Below are positions 1 to 5,130 of a stretch of DNA of 5,130 bases, one piece after another; position 1 is the stretch's first letter, and every line of letters starts with the position of its first letter. Source of the stretch: Methanobacterium sp. (GTDB taxonomy: Archaea; Methanobacteriota; Methanobacteria; Methanobacteriales; Methanobacteriaceae); the NCBI GenBank assembly GCA_030017655.1, contig JASEIM010000001.1, positions 234,228 to 239,357 on the forward strand. The letters are read 5' to 3'. Both the position numbers and the translations under genes were made by a program. A model generated the notes under the pieces. The model searched no databases, was not told where the DNA came from, and was given only the letters and a program-made list of their open reading frames with translations.

Positions 1-712
1 GAGGATTTCCGTTTTCTGCAATTAATTCTATAACTTCTTCCATTTCTTCATAGCGCCGTTTTGCATGTATTGAGCTGCTTATTATCCTTGATATTGCTGA
101 ATCTTTAAAACCTTCGCATTCTGTTTCTGCAATAATATCCAGAACATTCTCATCAATTCCAATTTTATATGCAGAATAAAGGGTTTCAAAGAGCAATGCA
201 GAAATTCCTTTAGTAAAAGAGCTTCTAAACATCTTTATGGCTGATGCTTGTCCTATTTCCTCCCCAATAATATTTATATTCATGCCATACTTGTTTAATT
301 GTGCAAAACGGGTTGCATACTTTCCAGAAGCAATTATATGAACCGAAAACCCTTTTCTGACACTTCCAATTATTGATGCGTCCACAGTTCTGCCGTTTTC
401 AATAAAAGAAAGAGCTTCTATAACTGTTTTGGGTGAAACATTATTCATATCAACATAAATTCCATTAATATATTTTCCGACTTCTTCAGCTACTTTAATT
501 GCCTGAGAAGGAGTGACTGTAGATAATATCATTTCAGAGTCTTCTACAAGTTCTTTACTTGTTTTATATAGAGTTACCCCGATTTTTTGTGCCATGTCCT
601 TTGTTTTTTTGCTTCTTCCCTCCACACAAGTGGCTACATCGGCTCCCTGTTCTAAAAGTCCTGCAGATAAAGTTGATGCAACTTCACCAAATCCTAAAAA
701 TCCTATTTTCAT
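1..712 (-). CDS. NAD(P)-dependent oxidoreductase with DUF1932 C-terminal domain (6-phosphogluconate / 3-hydroxyisobutyrate dehydrogenase-like), 3' end beyond window
   Basis: 237 residues are visible from ATG at 710-712, and the frame runs off the left edge. The N-terminus MKIGFLGFGEVASTL is a Rossmann beta-alpha turn with the GxGxxxS dinucleotide-binding glycine motif. Residues to about 150 fit the NAD-binding domain of the 6-phosphogluconate dehydrogenase superfamily (for example the stretch around VDASIIGSVRKG). From about residue 165 the sequence fits DUF1932: KMFRSSFTKGISALLFET, then a helical region and HAKRRYEEMEEV, which matches the conserved H-x-RR-x-EMEEV pattern I know for that family. 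Family members are usually about 260-300 residues, so I infer only a few tens are missing. The start overlaps the ccdA stop by one base (TAATG) and has the Shine-Dalgarno sequence GGAGTGG at 717-723, four bases upstream, which suggests translational coupling. The substrate cannot be told from sequence. Reduction or oxidation of a small hydroxyacid or related compound is a family-level guess. Confidence 0.88.
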   Translation of the reverse strand, partial: MKIGFLGFGEVASTLSAGLLEQGADVATCVEGRSKKTKDMAQKIGVTLYKTSKELVEDSEMILSTVTPSQAIKVAEEVGKYINGIYVDMNNVSPKTVIEALSFIENGRTVDASIIGSVRKGFSVHIIASGKYATRFAQLNKYGMNINIIGEEIGQASAIKMFRSSFTKGISALLFETLYSAYKIGIDENVLDIIAETECEGFKDSAISRIISSSIHAKRRYEEMEEVIELIAENGNP

Positions 713-1335
713 TAAACCACTCCAAAAAATAATACATATAACATGTAAATACCAGCAAGTGTGATTATAACTCCTGAAATAACTCTTATATGGTCTGAAT
801 ATTTAATTAATTCCGTTAAATTTATCTTTGATACTCCTAATGATATGATGAAGATTGTAAGTGAAAATCCCCCGCTGAATAATAGTATATTAAGTGCACT
901 GTATAAAATATTTCCTGTAGAAGCACTGTAGGCGATAATTGCAATTAAATATGATCCATAACAGGGAGACCACGCAATAGATGTTAAAAAACCCATTAAA
1001 AATGAACGAATATTTTTATTTTCATGTTGAACGGGTTTATATGAGATTTTAAATGTATTTTTATTTAAAATAAAGAAAATACCGATTAATATTATGATTA
1101 AGGCTGCAATAAATCTGAAATAATATAGATAATAGTTAATTGCAGCTGTAAAAATGACAGTAAGCGTAATAATTAAAGTGAAAACTAAATAGAACCCTAA
1201 AACAAAAGAAGTGACTTCTGAGACTTCCTGTTCTAAAAGTGAATATCCAACGATAATGGGGATAAGAGGTAATACACAGGGAGATAAAACTGAAGCTATC
1301 CCTGCAAAAAATGATAGTAAAAACCCTATATCCAT
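712..1335 (-). CDS. ccdA: CcdA-family transmembrane thiol-disulfide electron transporter
   Basis: This 207-residue, very hydrophobic protein has six likely membrane segments, at roughly residues 4-30, 43-66, 72-91, 110-136, 145-168 and 183-205. The first carries the CcdA signature LSPCVLPLIP with Cys20, and the fourth carries AWSPCYGS with Cys125. These two cysteines are the expected redox pair that moves reducing equivalents from cytoplasmic thioredoxin to an extracytoplasmic partner. Length and topology fit stand-alone CcdA. One oddity is that the second motif has Ser128 where many CcdA/DsbD proteins have Pro (C-x-G-P). The gene lies 12 nt after the thioredoxin-like gene, which is its likely outward-facing partner. 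The ATG at 1333-1335 has only a weak GAGAGAT ribosome binding site. A role in general extracytoplasmic thiol reduction is more likely than cytochrome c maturation if the host is a cytochrome-free methanogen, which is an inference. Confidence 0.92.
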   Translation of the reverse strand: MDIGFLLSFFAGIASVLSPCVLPLIPIIVGYSLLEQEVSEVTSFVLGFYLVFTLIITLTVIFTAAINYYLYYFRFIAALIIILIGIFFILNKNTFKISYKPVQHENKNIRSFLMGFLTSIAWSPCYGSYLIAIIAYSASTGNILYSALNILLFSGGFSLTIFIISLGVSKINLTELIKYSDHIRVISGVIITLAGIYMLYVLFFGVV

Positions 1336-1347
1336 CTTATCTCTCTT

Positions 1348-1773
1348 TTAAAGCTGATTTAATAAAGCATCTGCATCAATATAACCTTCAAACCTTTTTA
1401 TTTCCTGCCCATTTGAATTTAAAGACAGTAGGGTAGGATATCCATAAATCATATAATTTGATGCAACATCCGGGTATTTATCTCCATCTATCTTGGCTAT
1501 AACATAATCTTTAGCTAATTTTGTCTTTACTCTGGGATCTGAAAGTGTTGTTTCATCAAGCTGTTTACAGTAAGGGCACCAAGCAGTATAAAAATCTATA
1601 AAAACAGGTTTATTGCTATTTTTGGCTTCATTAAGGGCCGAATTTAAATCCGTATGCCAGTTTAAATTTGAATTTTGTCCAGTAGTAGTTTCTTCATTTT
1701 CAGGACTTAATACAGCGTATATGGCTATTAATGCAAGTAAAATAATTCCAATAATGACTATCAGTTTTTTCAT
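1348..1773 (-). CDS. Membrane-anchored thioredoxin-like protein, DsbD-gamma type
   Basis: The protein has 141 residues. MKK is followed by a hydrophobic segment (about residues 4-23) that forms an N-terminal anchor. There is no lipobox cysteine, so it is not a lipoprotein, and the positive N-terminus predicts that the rest faces outward. After a polar linker (about 24-38) comes a thioredoxin fold: FIDFYTAWCPYCKQLD holds the catalytic CxxC (Cys66, Cys69), and the cis-proline loop is at YGYPTLL (Pro113). The run DFYTAWCPYCKQLDETTLSD, followed by a G-x-P-T strand and a late N-G-x-E turn, resembles the C-terminal gamma domain of DsbD. It likely accepts electrons from the CcdA encoded next and reduces disulfides outside the membrane. 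It is the first gene of the operon. The ATG at 1771-1773 has no clear Shine-Dalgarno sequence, which fits a near-leaderless transcript from the box at 1798-1806. Its specific targets are unknown. Confidence 0.92.
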   Translation of the reverse strand: MKKLIVIIGIILLALIAIYAVLSPENEETTTGQNSNLNWHTDLNSALNEAKNSNKPVFIDFYTAWCPYCKQLDETTLSDPRVKTKLAKDYVIAKIDGDKYPDVASNYMIYGYPTLLSLNSNGQEIKRFEGYIDADALLNQL

Positions 1774-1797
1774 TACTTTAATTTCTTTAATTATGTG

Positions 1798-1806
1798 TAA
1801 TATAAA
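1798..1806 (-). promoter_or_regulatory. Candidate archaeal box A (TATA) for the thioredoxin-ccdA operon
   Basis: Read on the minus strand, TTTATATTA is preceded by CGAAA, which resembles a BRE plus box A as known for methanogens. Its centre lies about 29 bases before the ATG at 1773. With the usual 22-27 base spacing, transcription would start only a few bases before the ATG. That fits the lack of a Shine-Dalgarno sequence there. A weaker alternative box (CTTTTACATA) lies at 1828-1837. The assignment is by pattern only. Confidence 0.45.
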
Positions 1807-1970
1807 TTTCGAAAATTAGATGTTCTGTATGTAAAAGTTTCTTAAATCAATTTAATTTGATAAATATTACTAAATAAACTGTGAATAATAATAAAAAAGA
1901 GTATTACCTAATCAATGCTAACGATTACCGATAACGTGGGCTTCCAACAACTATAAATAACATAAAGGCC

Positions 1971-1979
1971 TATATATTA
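1971..1979 (+). promoter_or_regulatory. Candidate archaeal TATA box for the surface-protein gene
   Basis: TATATATTA follows a purine-rich stretch (ATAAAGGCC). It is the best box A-like string on the plus strand in the intergenic region. It predicts a transcription start near 1998-2002 and so a leader of about 190 nt before the coding region. A second AT-rich candidate, CTATAAATA, is at 1951-1959. No convincing box lies closer to the gene, although weak AT-rich strings at 2125-2160 cannot be ruled out. Confidence 0.35.
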
Positions 1980-1990
1980 TTGTGTGAACA

Positions 1991-2019
1991 TTCTCAAATG
2001 ACTAAAGATTATTTGAGAG
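1991..2019. repeat. Inverted repeat / potential hairpin near the predicted transcription start
   Basis: TCTCAAAT at 1992-1999 is exactly complementary to ATTTGAGA at 2011-2018. Adding flanking T-G, G-T and A-T pairs gives an 11-pair stem with a 7-base loop (2002-2008). No T-run follows, so it does not look like an intrinsic terminator. It overlaps the start site predicted from the box at 1971-1979 and may be an operator or a 5' RNA hairpin. The function is inferred. Confidence 0.5.
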
Positions 2020-2069
2020 AACCAATCTTGATATTCAGAGAAACTAAGTAAATACAAAAACTTGGAGTC

Positions 2070-2085
2070 TTATTGATATCAATAA
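2070..2085. repeat. 16-bp perfect palindrome, candidate operator
   Basis: TTATTGATATCAATAA reads the same on both strands, and the symmetry stops at a C-C mismatch on each side. Such a site is typical of binding by a dimeric helix-turn-helix regulator. As RNA it could make only a weak six-pair stem with an ATAT loop. It lies about 105-120 bases before the surface-protein start, with a T7 run (2092-2098) six bases after it. That arrangement could instead be a weak attenuator, since archaeal transcription can end at U-runs. Confidence 0.45.
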
Positions 2086-2183
2086 CAGCTATTTTTTTCG
2101 ACAATCATCGTCCACATGGATTTTCATTTAATCAATTATGTTATTACTAACTAAGATTATTGTAAGTTCACCAATCAGGCATA

Positions 2184-2193
2184 AAGGAGGTGA
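2184..2193 (+). promoter_or_regulatory. Very strong Shine-Dalgarno sequence of the surface-protein gene
   Basis: AAGGAGGTGA is a near-perfect complement of the anti-Shine-Dalgarno 3' end of archaeal 16S rRNA. It lies five bases upstream of ATT at 2199-2201, which is ideal start spacing. In contrast, the only conventional in-frame start, GTG at 2190-2192, is part of this element. It therefore bears directly on the choice of start codon. Confidence 0.75.
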
Positions 2194-5130
2194 AAAAGAT
2201 TAGAAGACAAGTAACTTTACTAATACTGACTCTAACTTTAGCCTTTATTATTTGTGGAGCAGTTAGTGCTGCAGATGAACCTGCTAACGACACAGAAAAT
2301 GGAACTGTGGTAGATCCGCCTTTAGAAATAACCAAAGGATCATGGGATACCGCGGGGCTTGATAGTAACAATGTGAACGTGGGGCCTAACCAAACTATTA
2401 TTCAGTTTAGGGTGAAAAATCCGGACCCAATTAACACAGCTCACGATGTTACAGCCAATTTTGCATGGACCAGTACCAACACATACATTAATCTGGCTCC
2501 GGGGGAAACTGCAGTTAAAAATATCGGAGACATTCTACCTGGTGAAACTAAGGACGTTTTTTATCTGGTTGAAATAACCAGAAATTCAGGTGCCTACTTT
2601 ACCAGTAGAAATTACCAGGTCACAATCCAGGGTTCAGACACCCCACTCTACACACCAACTGGTAGCATCTATGTGGAAAAACTGCTCAGTCAAAACAGGA
2701 ACGACGTAACTGGTATTTATATTTCTCCCAGCATGCCTCATGTTGGAGAAACATTTACTGTGACTGTAACCAGTACTACCGGGTCTGCTAATTATCCAGA
2801 ATTAGCTCTACCGCTTGTATCATATGATCCAAGCATATTAAAACCTCTGGGAATGGTAACCACCTACAAAGACATAAATAACATCATCCGCTCAACTAAC
2901 AACGTATACATTCCTAATCCGCAAGGTAATGCTTTCACCACTGTATGGACTTTTATGTTCACCAGTGCAGGAATGACAAAACTATACCCTGTTATTTATG
3001 ATCGAAGTGGTAGCAGTTACCATTACAATGCAGACTATGGTGAGACAGAAACTGCAGTCGTGCCTGCTAATGTTGGAAACTGGGTATGGTATGATGATAA
3101 TGCCAATGGTATGCAGGATCCGGGAGAGCTGGGAGTTCCCAATGTACTGGTAACCCTTTATAATTCCACAGGCAGTCAACTGGAAACCAGGGTAACCGAT
3201 GCTAATGGTTACTACTACTTCAATGATGTATATCCTGGAGACTATTATCTGAAATTCACATTACCGGCTGGTTACAGTTTCAGTCCATTTTATGGTCCAG
3301 GTTATGATAACAAAGCAAATCCTAATTCCGGACCAAATTTAGGTGAAACTGCAATTTTCAACCTCAGTCCCGGTGAAAATGATTATACATGGGATGCAGG
3401 TATCTACCAACCAGCAAGTGTAGGTGATTTTGTCTGGAACGATCAGAATGCCAATGGTATTTATGAAGGCATCGGAGTCGGAATACCGGGCATAATCGTG
3501 GATTTATTCACAAGTATTGGTACATATGTAGCCAGCACTACAACTGATGCCAATGGATACTACCTCTTCAGCAACTTAATACCTGGAACATACTACATAC
3601 ATTTCAATCTACCTACCGGTTACAATTTCAGCCCTTACATTCCAGGAATCACTGATAATAAAGCAGATTCCAGCGGAAACACACCCGTTTTCGCATTAAA
3701 CACAGGAATGACAGATCTTACTCAGGACGCAGGTATGTATCAAAATGCTACTCTTGGAGACTTTGTATGGGATGATCTGGATGCTGATGGAATCTGGGAT
3801 ACAGGAGAACCCGGTATTGATGGGATAACAGTTAAACTGTATGAACAGGGTGGTTTAGCTCCTATTGCTACAACAACTACTTCAAGCAACGGAAATTATC
3901 TCTTCAGCAACCTCAAACCTGGTAATTACTTTGTTGAATTTGTAAAACCTTCAGGTTACATTTTCAGCCCAGCTAATCAGGGGGTAAATGACCAGATTGA
4001 CAGCGATGCAGATCCTCTTACTGGTAGGACTGGAACTATAATCCTTACTTCCGGTAAAAACGACTTAAGCTGGGATGCAGGTATGTACAGGCAGGCAGTG
4101 GTAGGAGATTTTGTATGGATGGATCTAAACCTTAATGGATACTATGAACCTGGACTTGGAGAATATCCATTAGCCAACATAATGGTTAATCTATTCAATG
4201 GAACAGGCCAGATAGACTCCACAAGTACAGATGCTAACGGTAATTACTACTTTACAGGTCTAAACCCAGGTAGTTATTATCTACAATTCGTTGCACCAAC
4301 TGGCTATCTTTTCAGCCAATATTACGGACCAACATATGATAACAAAGCAAATTCTGCAGGTTTTACATATACATTTAGCCTTGTATCCGGTCAAAGCGAC
4401 CTAACATGGGATGCAGGTATGTTAGGACCAGAACTGTACTACGCCACTATAGGTGACTATGTATGGGATGACCAGAATGCTGATGGAATTAACCAGGGTA
4501 GGGGTATGGGTATTCCTGGAGTAACTGTGAATCTATATTTAGAAGGCGGAACAACTCCAATTAACTCAACTACCACTAATGCGGGCGGATTCTACTACTT
4601 TGATAATCTGATACCTACACAAGACATACAAAATGGGCTTAGATACTTCTTAGAGTTCATCTTACCTGCAGGTTACAATTTCAGCCCATATATTCAAGGG
4701 ATCACAGATAACAAAGCTGACCCAACTCCTGGCCCCAATTTCGGCCGGACAGCGCTGATAACTTTAGGAATCGGTCAGACAGACCTTACATGGGATGCCG
4801 GAATGTATCGAAATGTGACAATCGGTGACTTCGTATGGGATGATCAAAATGCCAATGGAATCTACGACGGTATTGGACCGGGTATCAACGGAGTTACAGT
4901 GAACCTATACGTTCTTGGAGGACTGGTACCAATAAGATCTACTACCACCTCAGGAAATGGAAACTATCTATTTGACAATTTAGTACCTGGAGACTACATA
5001 GTTGAATTCATCCGACCATCTGTAGATTGGATATTCAGCCCATATATTCCAGGAGTAACCAACAACACTGCAGACCCATCTACAGGTAGAACAGCTACAA
5101 ATTTAGCAATTGCAGGCTGGAATCCTACTG
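2190..5130 (+). CDS. Large secreted surface protein (adhesin-like) with at least six SdrD-B-like repeats, 3' end beyond window
   Basis: About 980 residues run uninterrupted to the right edge. With GTG at 2190 the protein starts MKKIRRQVTLLILTLTLAFI, a signal peptide with likely cleavage after AVSA or AVSAA (residues 27-28). Residues about 30-170 and 173-292 are beta-rich, Ig/CARDB-like segments that I cannot assign exactly. Six domains of the SdrD B type then begin at residues 295, 411, 522, 638, 754 and 878. Each opens with a G-(N/D)-x-VW-x-D-x-NANG type loop, likely calcium-binding as in staphylococcal Sdr proteins. Each has a central T-x-(A/G)-NG-x-Y-x-F-x-x-L-x-PG-x-Y core, and complete ones close with DLTWDAG or a close variant. 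The mature part has no cysteine and several N-x-S/T sites. It is probably exported and rod-like, acting in attachment or as cell-surface material. The anchor would be in the missing C-terminus. The start could instead be ATT at 2199; no in-frame ATG occurs before 2733, so neither choice is normal. It has a higher GC share than the minus-strand genes. Confidence 0.88.
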   Translation, partial: MKKIRRQVTLLILTLTLAFIICGAVSAADEPANDTENGTVVDPPLEITKGSWDTAGLDSNNVNVGPNQTIIQFRVKNPDPINTAHDVTANFAWTSTNTYINLAPGETAVKNIGDILPGETKDVFYLVEITRNSGAYFTSRNYQVTIQGSDTPLYTPTGSIYVEKLLSQNRNDVTGIYISPSMPHVGETFTVTVTSTTGSANYPELALPLVSYDPSILKPLGMVTTYKDINNIIRSTNNVYIPNPQGNAFTTVWTFMFTSAGMTKLYPVIYDRSGSSYHYNADYGETETAVVPANVGNWVWYDDNANGMQDPGELGVPNVLVTLYNSTGSQLETRVTDANGYYYFNDVYPGDYYLKFTLPAGYSFSPFYGPGYDNKANPNSGPNLGETAIFNLSPGENDYTWDAGIYQPASVGDFVWNDQNANGIYEGIGVGIPGIIVDLFTSIGTYVASTTTDANGYYLFSNLIPGTYYIHFNLPTGYNFSPYIPGITDNKADSSGNTPVFALNTGMTDLTQDAGMYQNATLGDFVWDDLDADGIWDTGEPGIDGITVKLYEQGGLAPIATTTTSSNGNYLFSNLKPGNYFVEFVKPSGYIFSPANQGVNDQIDSDADPLTGRTGTIILTSGKNDLSWDAGMYRQAVVGDFVWMDLNLNGYYEPGLGEYPLANIMVNLFNGTGQIDSTSTDANGNYYFTGLNPGSYYLQFVAPTGYLFSQYYGPTYDNKANSAGFTYTFSLVSGQSDLTWDAGMLGPELYYATIGDYVWDDQNADGINQGRGMGIPGVTVNLYLEGGTTPINSTTTNAGGFYYFDNLIPTQDIQNGLRYFLEFILPAGYNFSPYIQGITDNKADPTPGPNFGRTALITLGIGQTDLTWDAGMYRNVTIGDFVWDDQNANGIYDGIGPGINGVTVNLYVLGGLVPIRSTTTSGNGNYLFDNLVPGDYIVEFIRPSVDWIFSPYIPGVTNNTADPSTGRTATNLAIAGWNPT
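3072..4100 (+). repeat. First three-domain block (A-B-C) of SdrD-B-like repeats
   Basis: Domain A is 3072-3419 (116 aa), B is 3420-3752 (111 aa) and C is 3753-4100 (116 aa). A carries an STG-type strand, PGDYYLKF and YGPGYDNKAN. B carries GVGIPG, GYNFSPYI and GITDNKAD. C carries GGLAPI, NGNYLFSNL and DPLTGRT in place of the DNKA motif. B closes with DLTQDAG, where the usual Trp is Gln. These class marks recur in the same order in the next block. Confidence 0.8.
4101..5130 (+). repeat. Second three-domain block (A'-B'-C'), last domain cut by window end
   Basis: A' is 4101-4448, B' is 4449-4820 and C' is 4821 to the edge. A' shares PGSYYLQF and YGPTYDNKAN with A. B' shares GMGIPG, GYNFSPYI and GITDNKAD with B. 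C' shares GGLVPI, NGNYLFDNL and DPSTGRT with C. A and A' also share an identical 18-nt string (3303-3320 and 4335-4352) and a 17-nt one (3387-3403 and 4404-4420). A' has a degenerate opening loop (MDLNLNGYYEPG), and B' has a seven-residue net insertion at 4617-4643. Confidence 0.78.

Larger units (their letters stand above)
1774..2189. other. Divergent intergenic region, 416 bp, no supported gene
   Basis: The region is AT-rich with frequent stops in all frames. The only open stretches are tiny: one of 13 codons starts at the ATG in 1915-1917, and one of 17 codons lies at 1998-2051. Neither has a ribosome binding site. No tRNA, rRNA or CRISPR pattern is visible. It separates the leftward redox operon from the rightward surface-protein gene. 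It contains candidate promoters for both, an inverted repeat at 1991-2019, a perfect palindrome at 2070-2085 and a T7 run at 2092-2098. Confidence 0.7.

Noticed and set aside
513..764. Open frame of 83 codons on the plus strand
   Set aside because: It lies opposite the dehydrogenase gene, whose protein has clear family motifs. The plus-strand translation has no recognisable motif and no ribosome binding site.
1613..1819. Open frame of 68 codons on the plus strand
   Set aside because: It is antisense to the thioredoxin-like gene. Its hydrophobic stretch is only the complement of the membrane anchor.
1998..2051. 17-codon open frame starting with MTKDYLREP, possible leader peptide or gene remnant
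   Set aside because: It has no Shine-Dalgarno sequence, is very short and overlaps the inverted repeat. It could only be translated leaderless from the predicted start, which is unproven.
1774..2189. Structured small RNA or riboswitch in the intergenic region
   Set aside because: Apart from two AT-rich stems there is no compact, GC-paired fold and no riboswitch motif I recognise.
2166..2201. Surface-protein gene as a pseudogene because it lacks an ATG
   Set aside because: The frame stays open for over 2,900 bases with intact signal peptide and domains and an excellent ribosome binding site, so an unusual start is more likely than decay.
2168..2371. Open frame of 67 codons on the minus strand
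   Set aside because: It is antisense to the signal peptide and N-terminal part of the surface protein, with no independent support.
2982..3179. Open frame of 65 codons on the minus strand
   Set aside because: It is antisense to the first SdrD-B-like domain and shows no motif or ribosome binding site.
3072..5130. CRISPR array or satellite DNA
   Set aside because: The repetition is at protein level with divergent DNA, and identical stretches are only about 17-18 nt. It encodes a continuous protein, and there are no regular short repeats with unique spacers.

Overview
The window looks like a piece of a methanogen genome, most likely Methanobacteriaceae (Methanobacterium-like). The reasons are its AT-rich DNA, archaeal TATA-like boxes, strong GGAGGTGA-type ribosome binding sites, a stand-alone CcdA paired with a DsbD-gamma-like thioredoxin, and a very large secreted repeat protein of the 'adhesin-like' kind common in that family. 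The genus is inferred from style and content, not proven.

Left part (1-1773, minus strand): three closely packed genes read leftward in the order thioredoxin-like protein (1348-1773), CcdA-type membrane thiol-disulfide transporter (712-1335) and an NAD(P)-dependent dehydrogenase with a DUF1932 C-terminal domain (1-712, cut by the window edge). Spacing is 12 nt between the first two. The last two overlap by one base (TAATG), so they are almost certainly one operon. CcdA would carry electrons across the membrane to the membrane-anchored, outward-facing thioredoxin domain. Together they reproduce the beta and gamma modules of bacterial DsbD as two proteins. The link of the dehydrogenase to this pathway is unknown.

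Middle (1774-2189): a 416-bp AT-rich divergent intergenic region with no supported gene. It holds candidate promoters in both directions, a hairpin-forming inverted repeat (1991-2019), a 16-bp perfect palindrome (2070-2085) followed by a T7 run, and a very strong Shine-Dalgarno sequence (2184-2193).

Right part (2190-5130, plus strand): one uninterrupted reading frame, open at the right edge, for a secreted cell-surface protein. It has a signal peptide, about 265 residues of beta-rich, Ig-like N-terminal sequence, and then six SdrD-B-like domains, the sixth incomplete. The domains follow a higher-order A-B-C-A'-B'-C' order, which suggests that a block of about 1030 bp was duplicated. The start codon is unusual. 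The strong ribosome binding site points to an ATT codon at 2199, whereas the only conventional start, GTG at 2190, lies inside the ribosome binding site itself.
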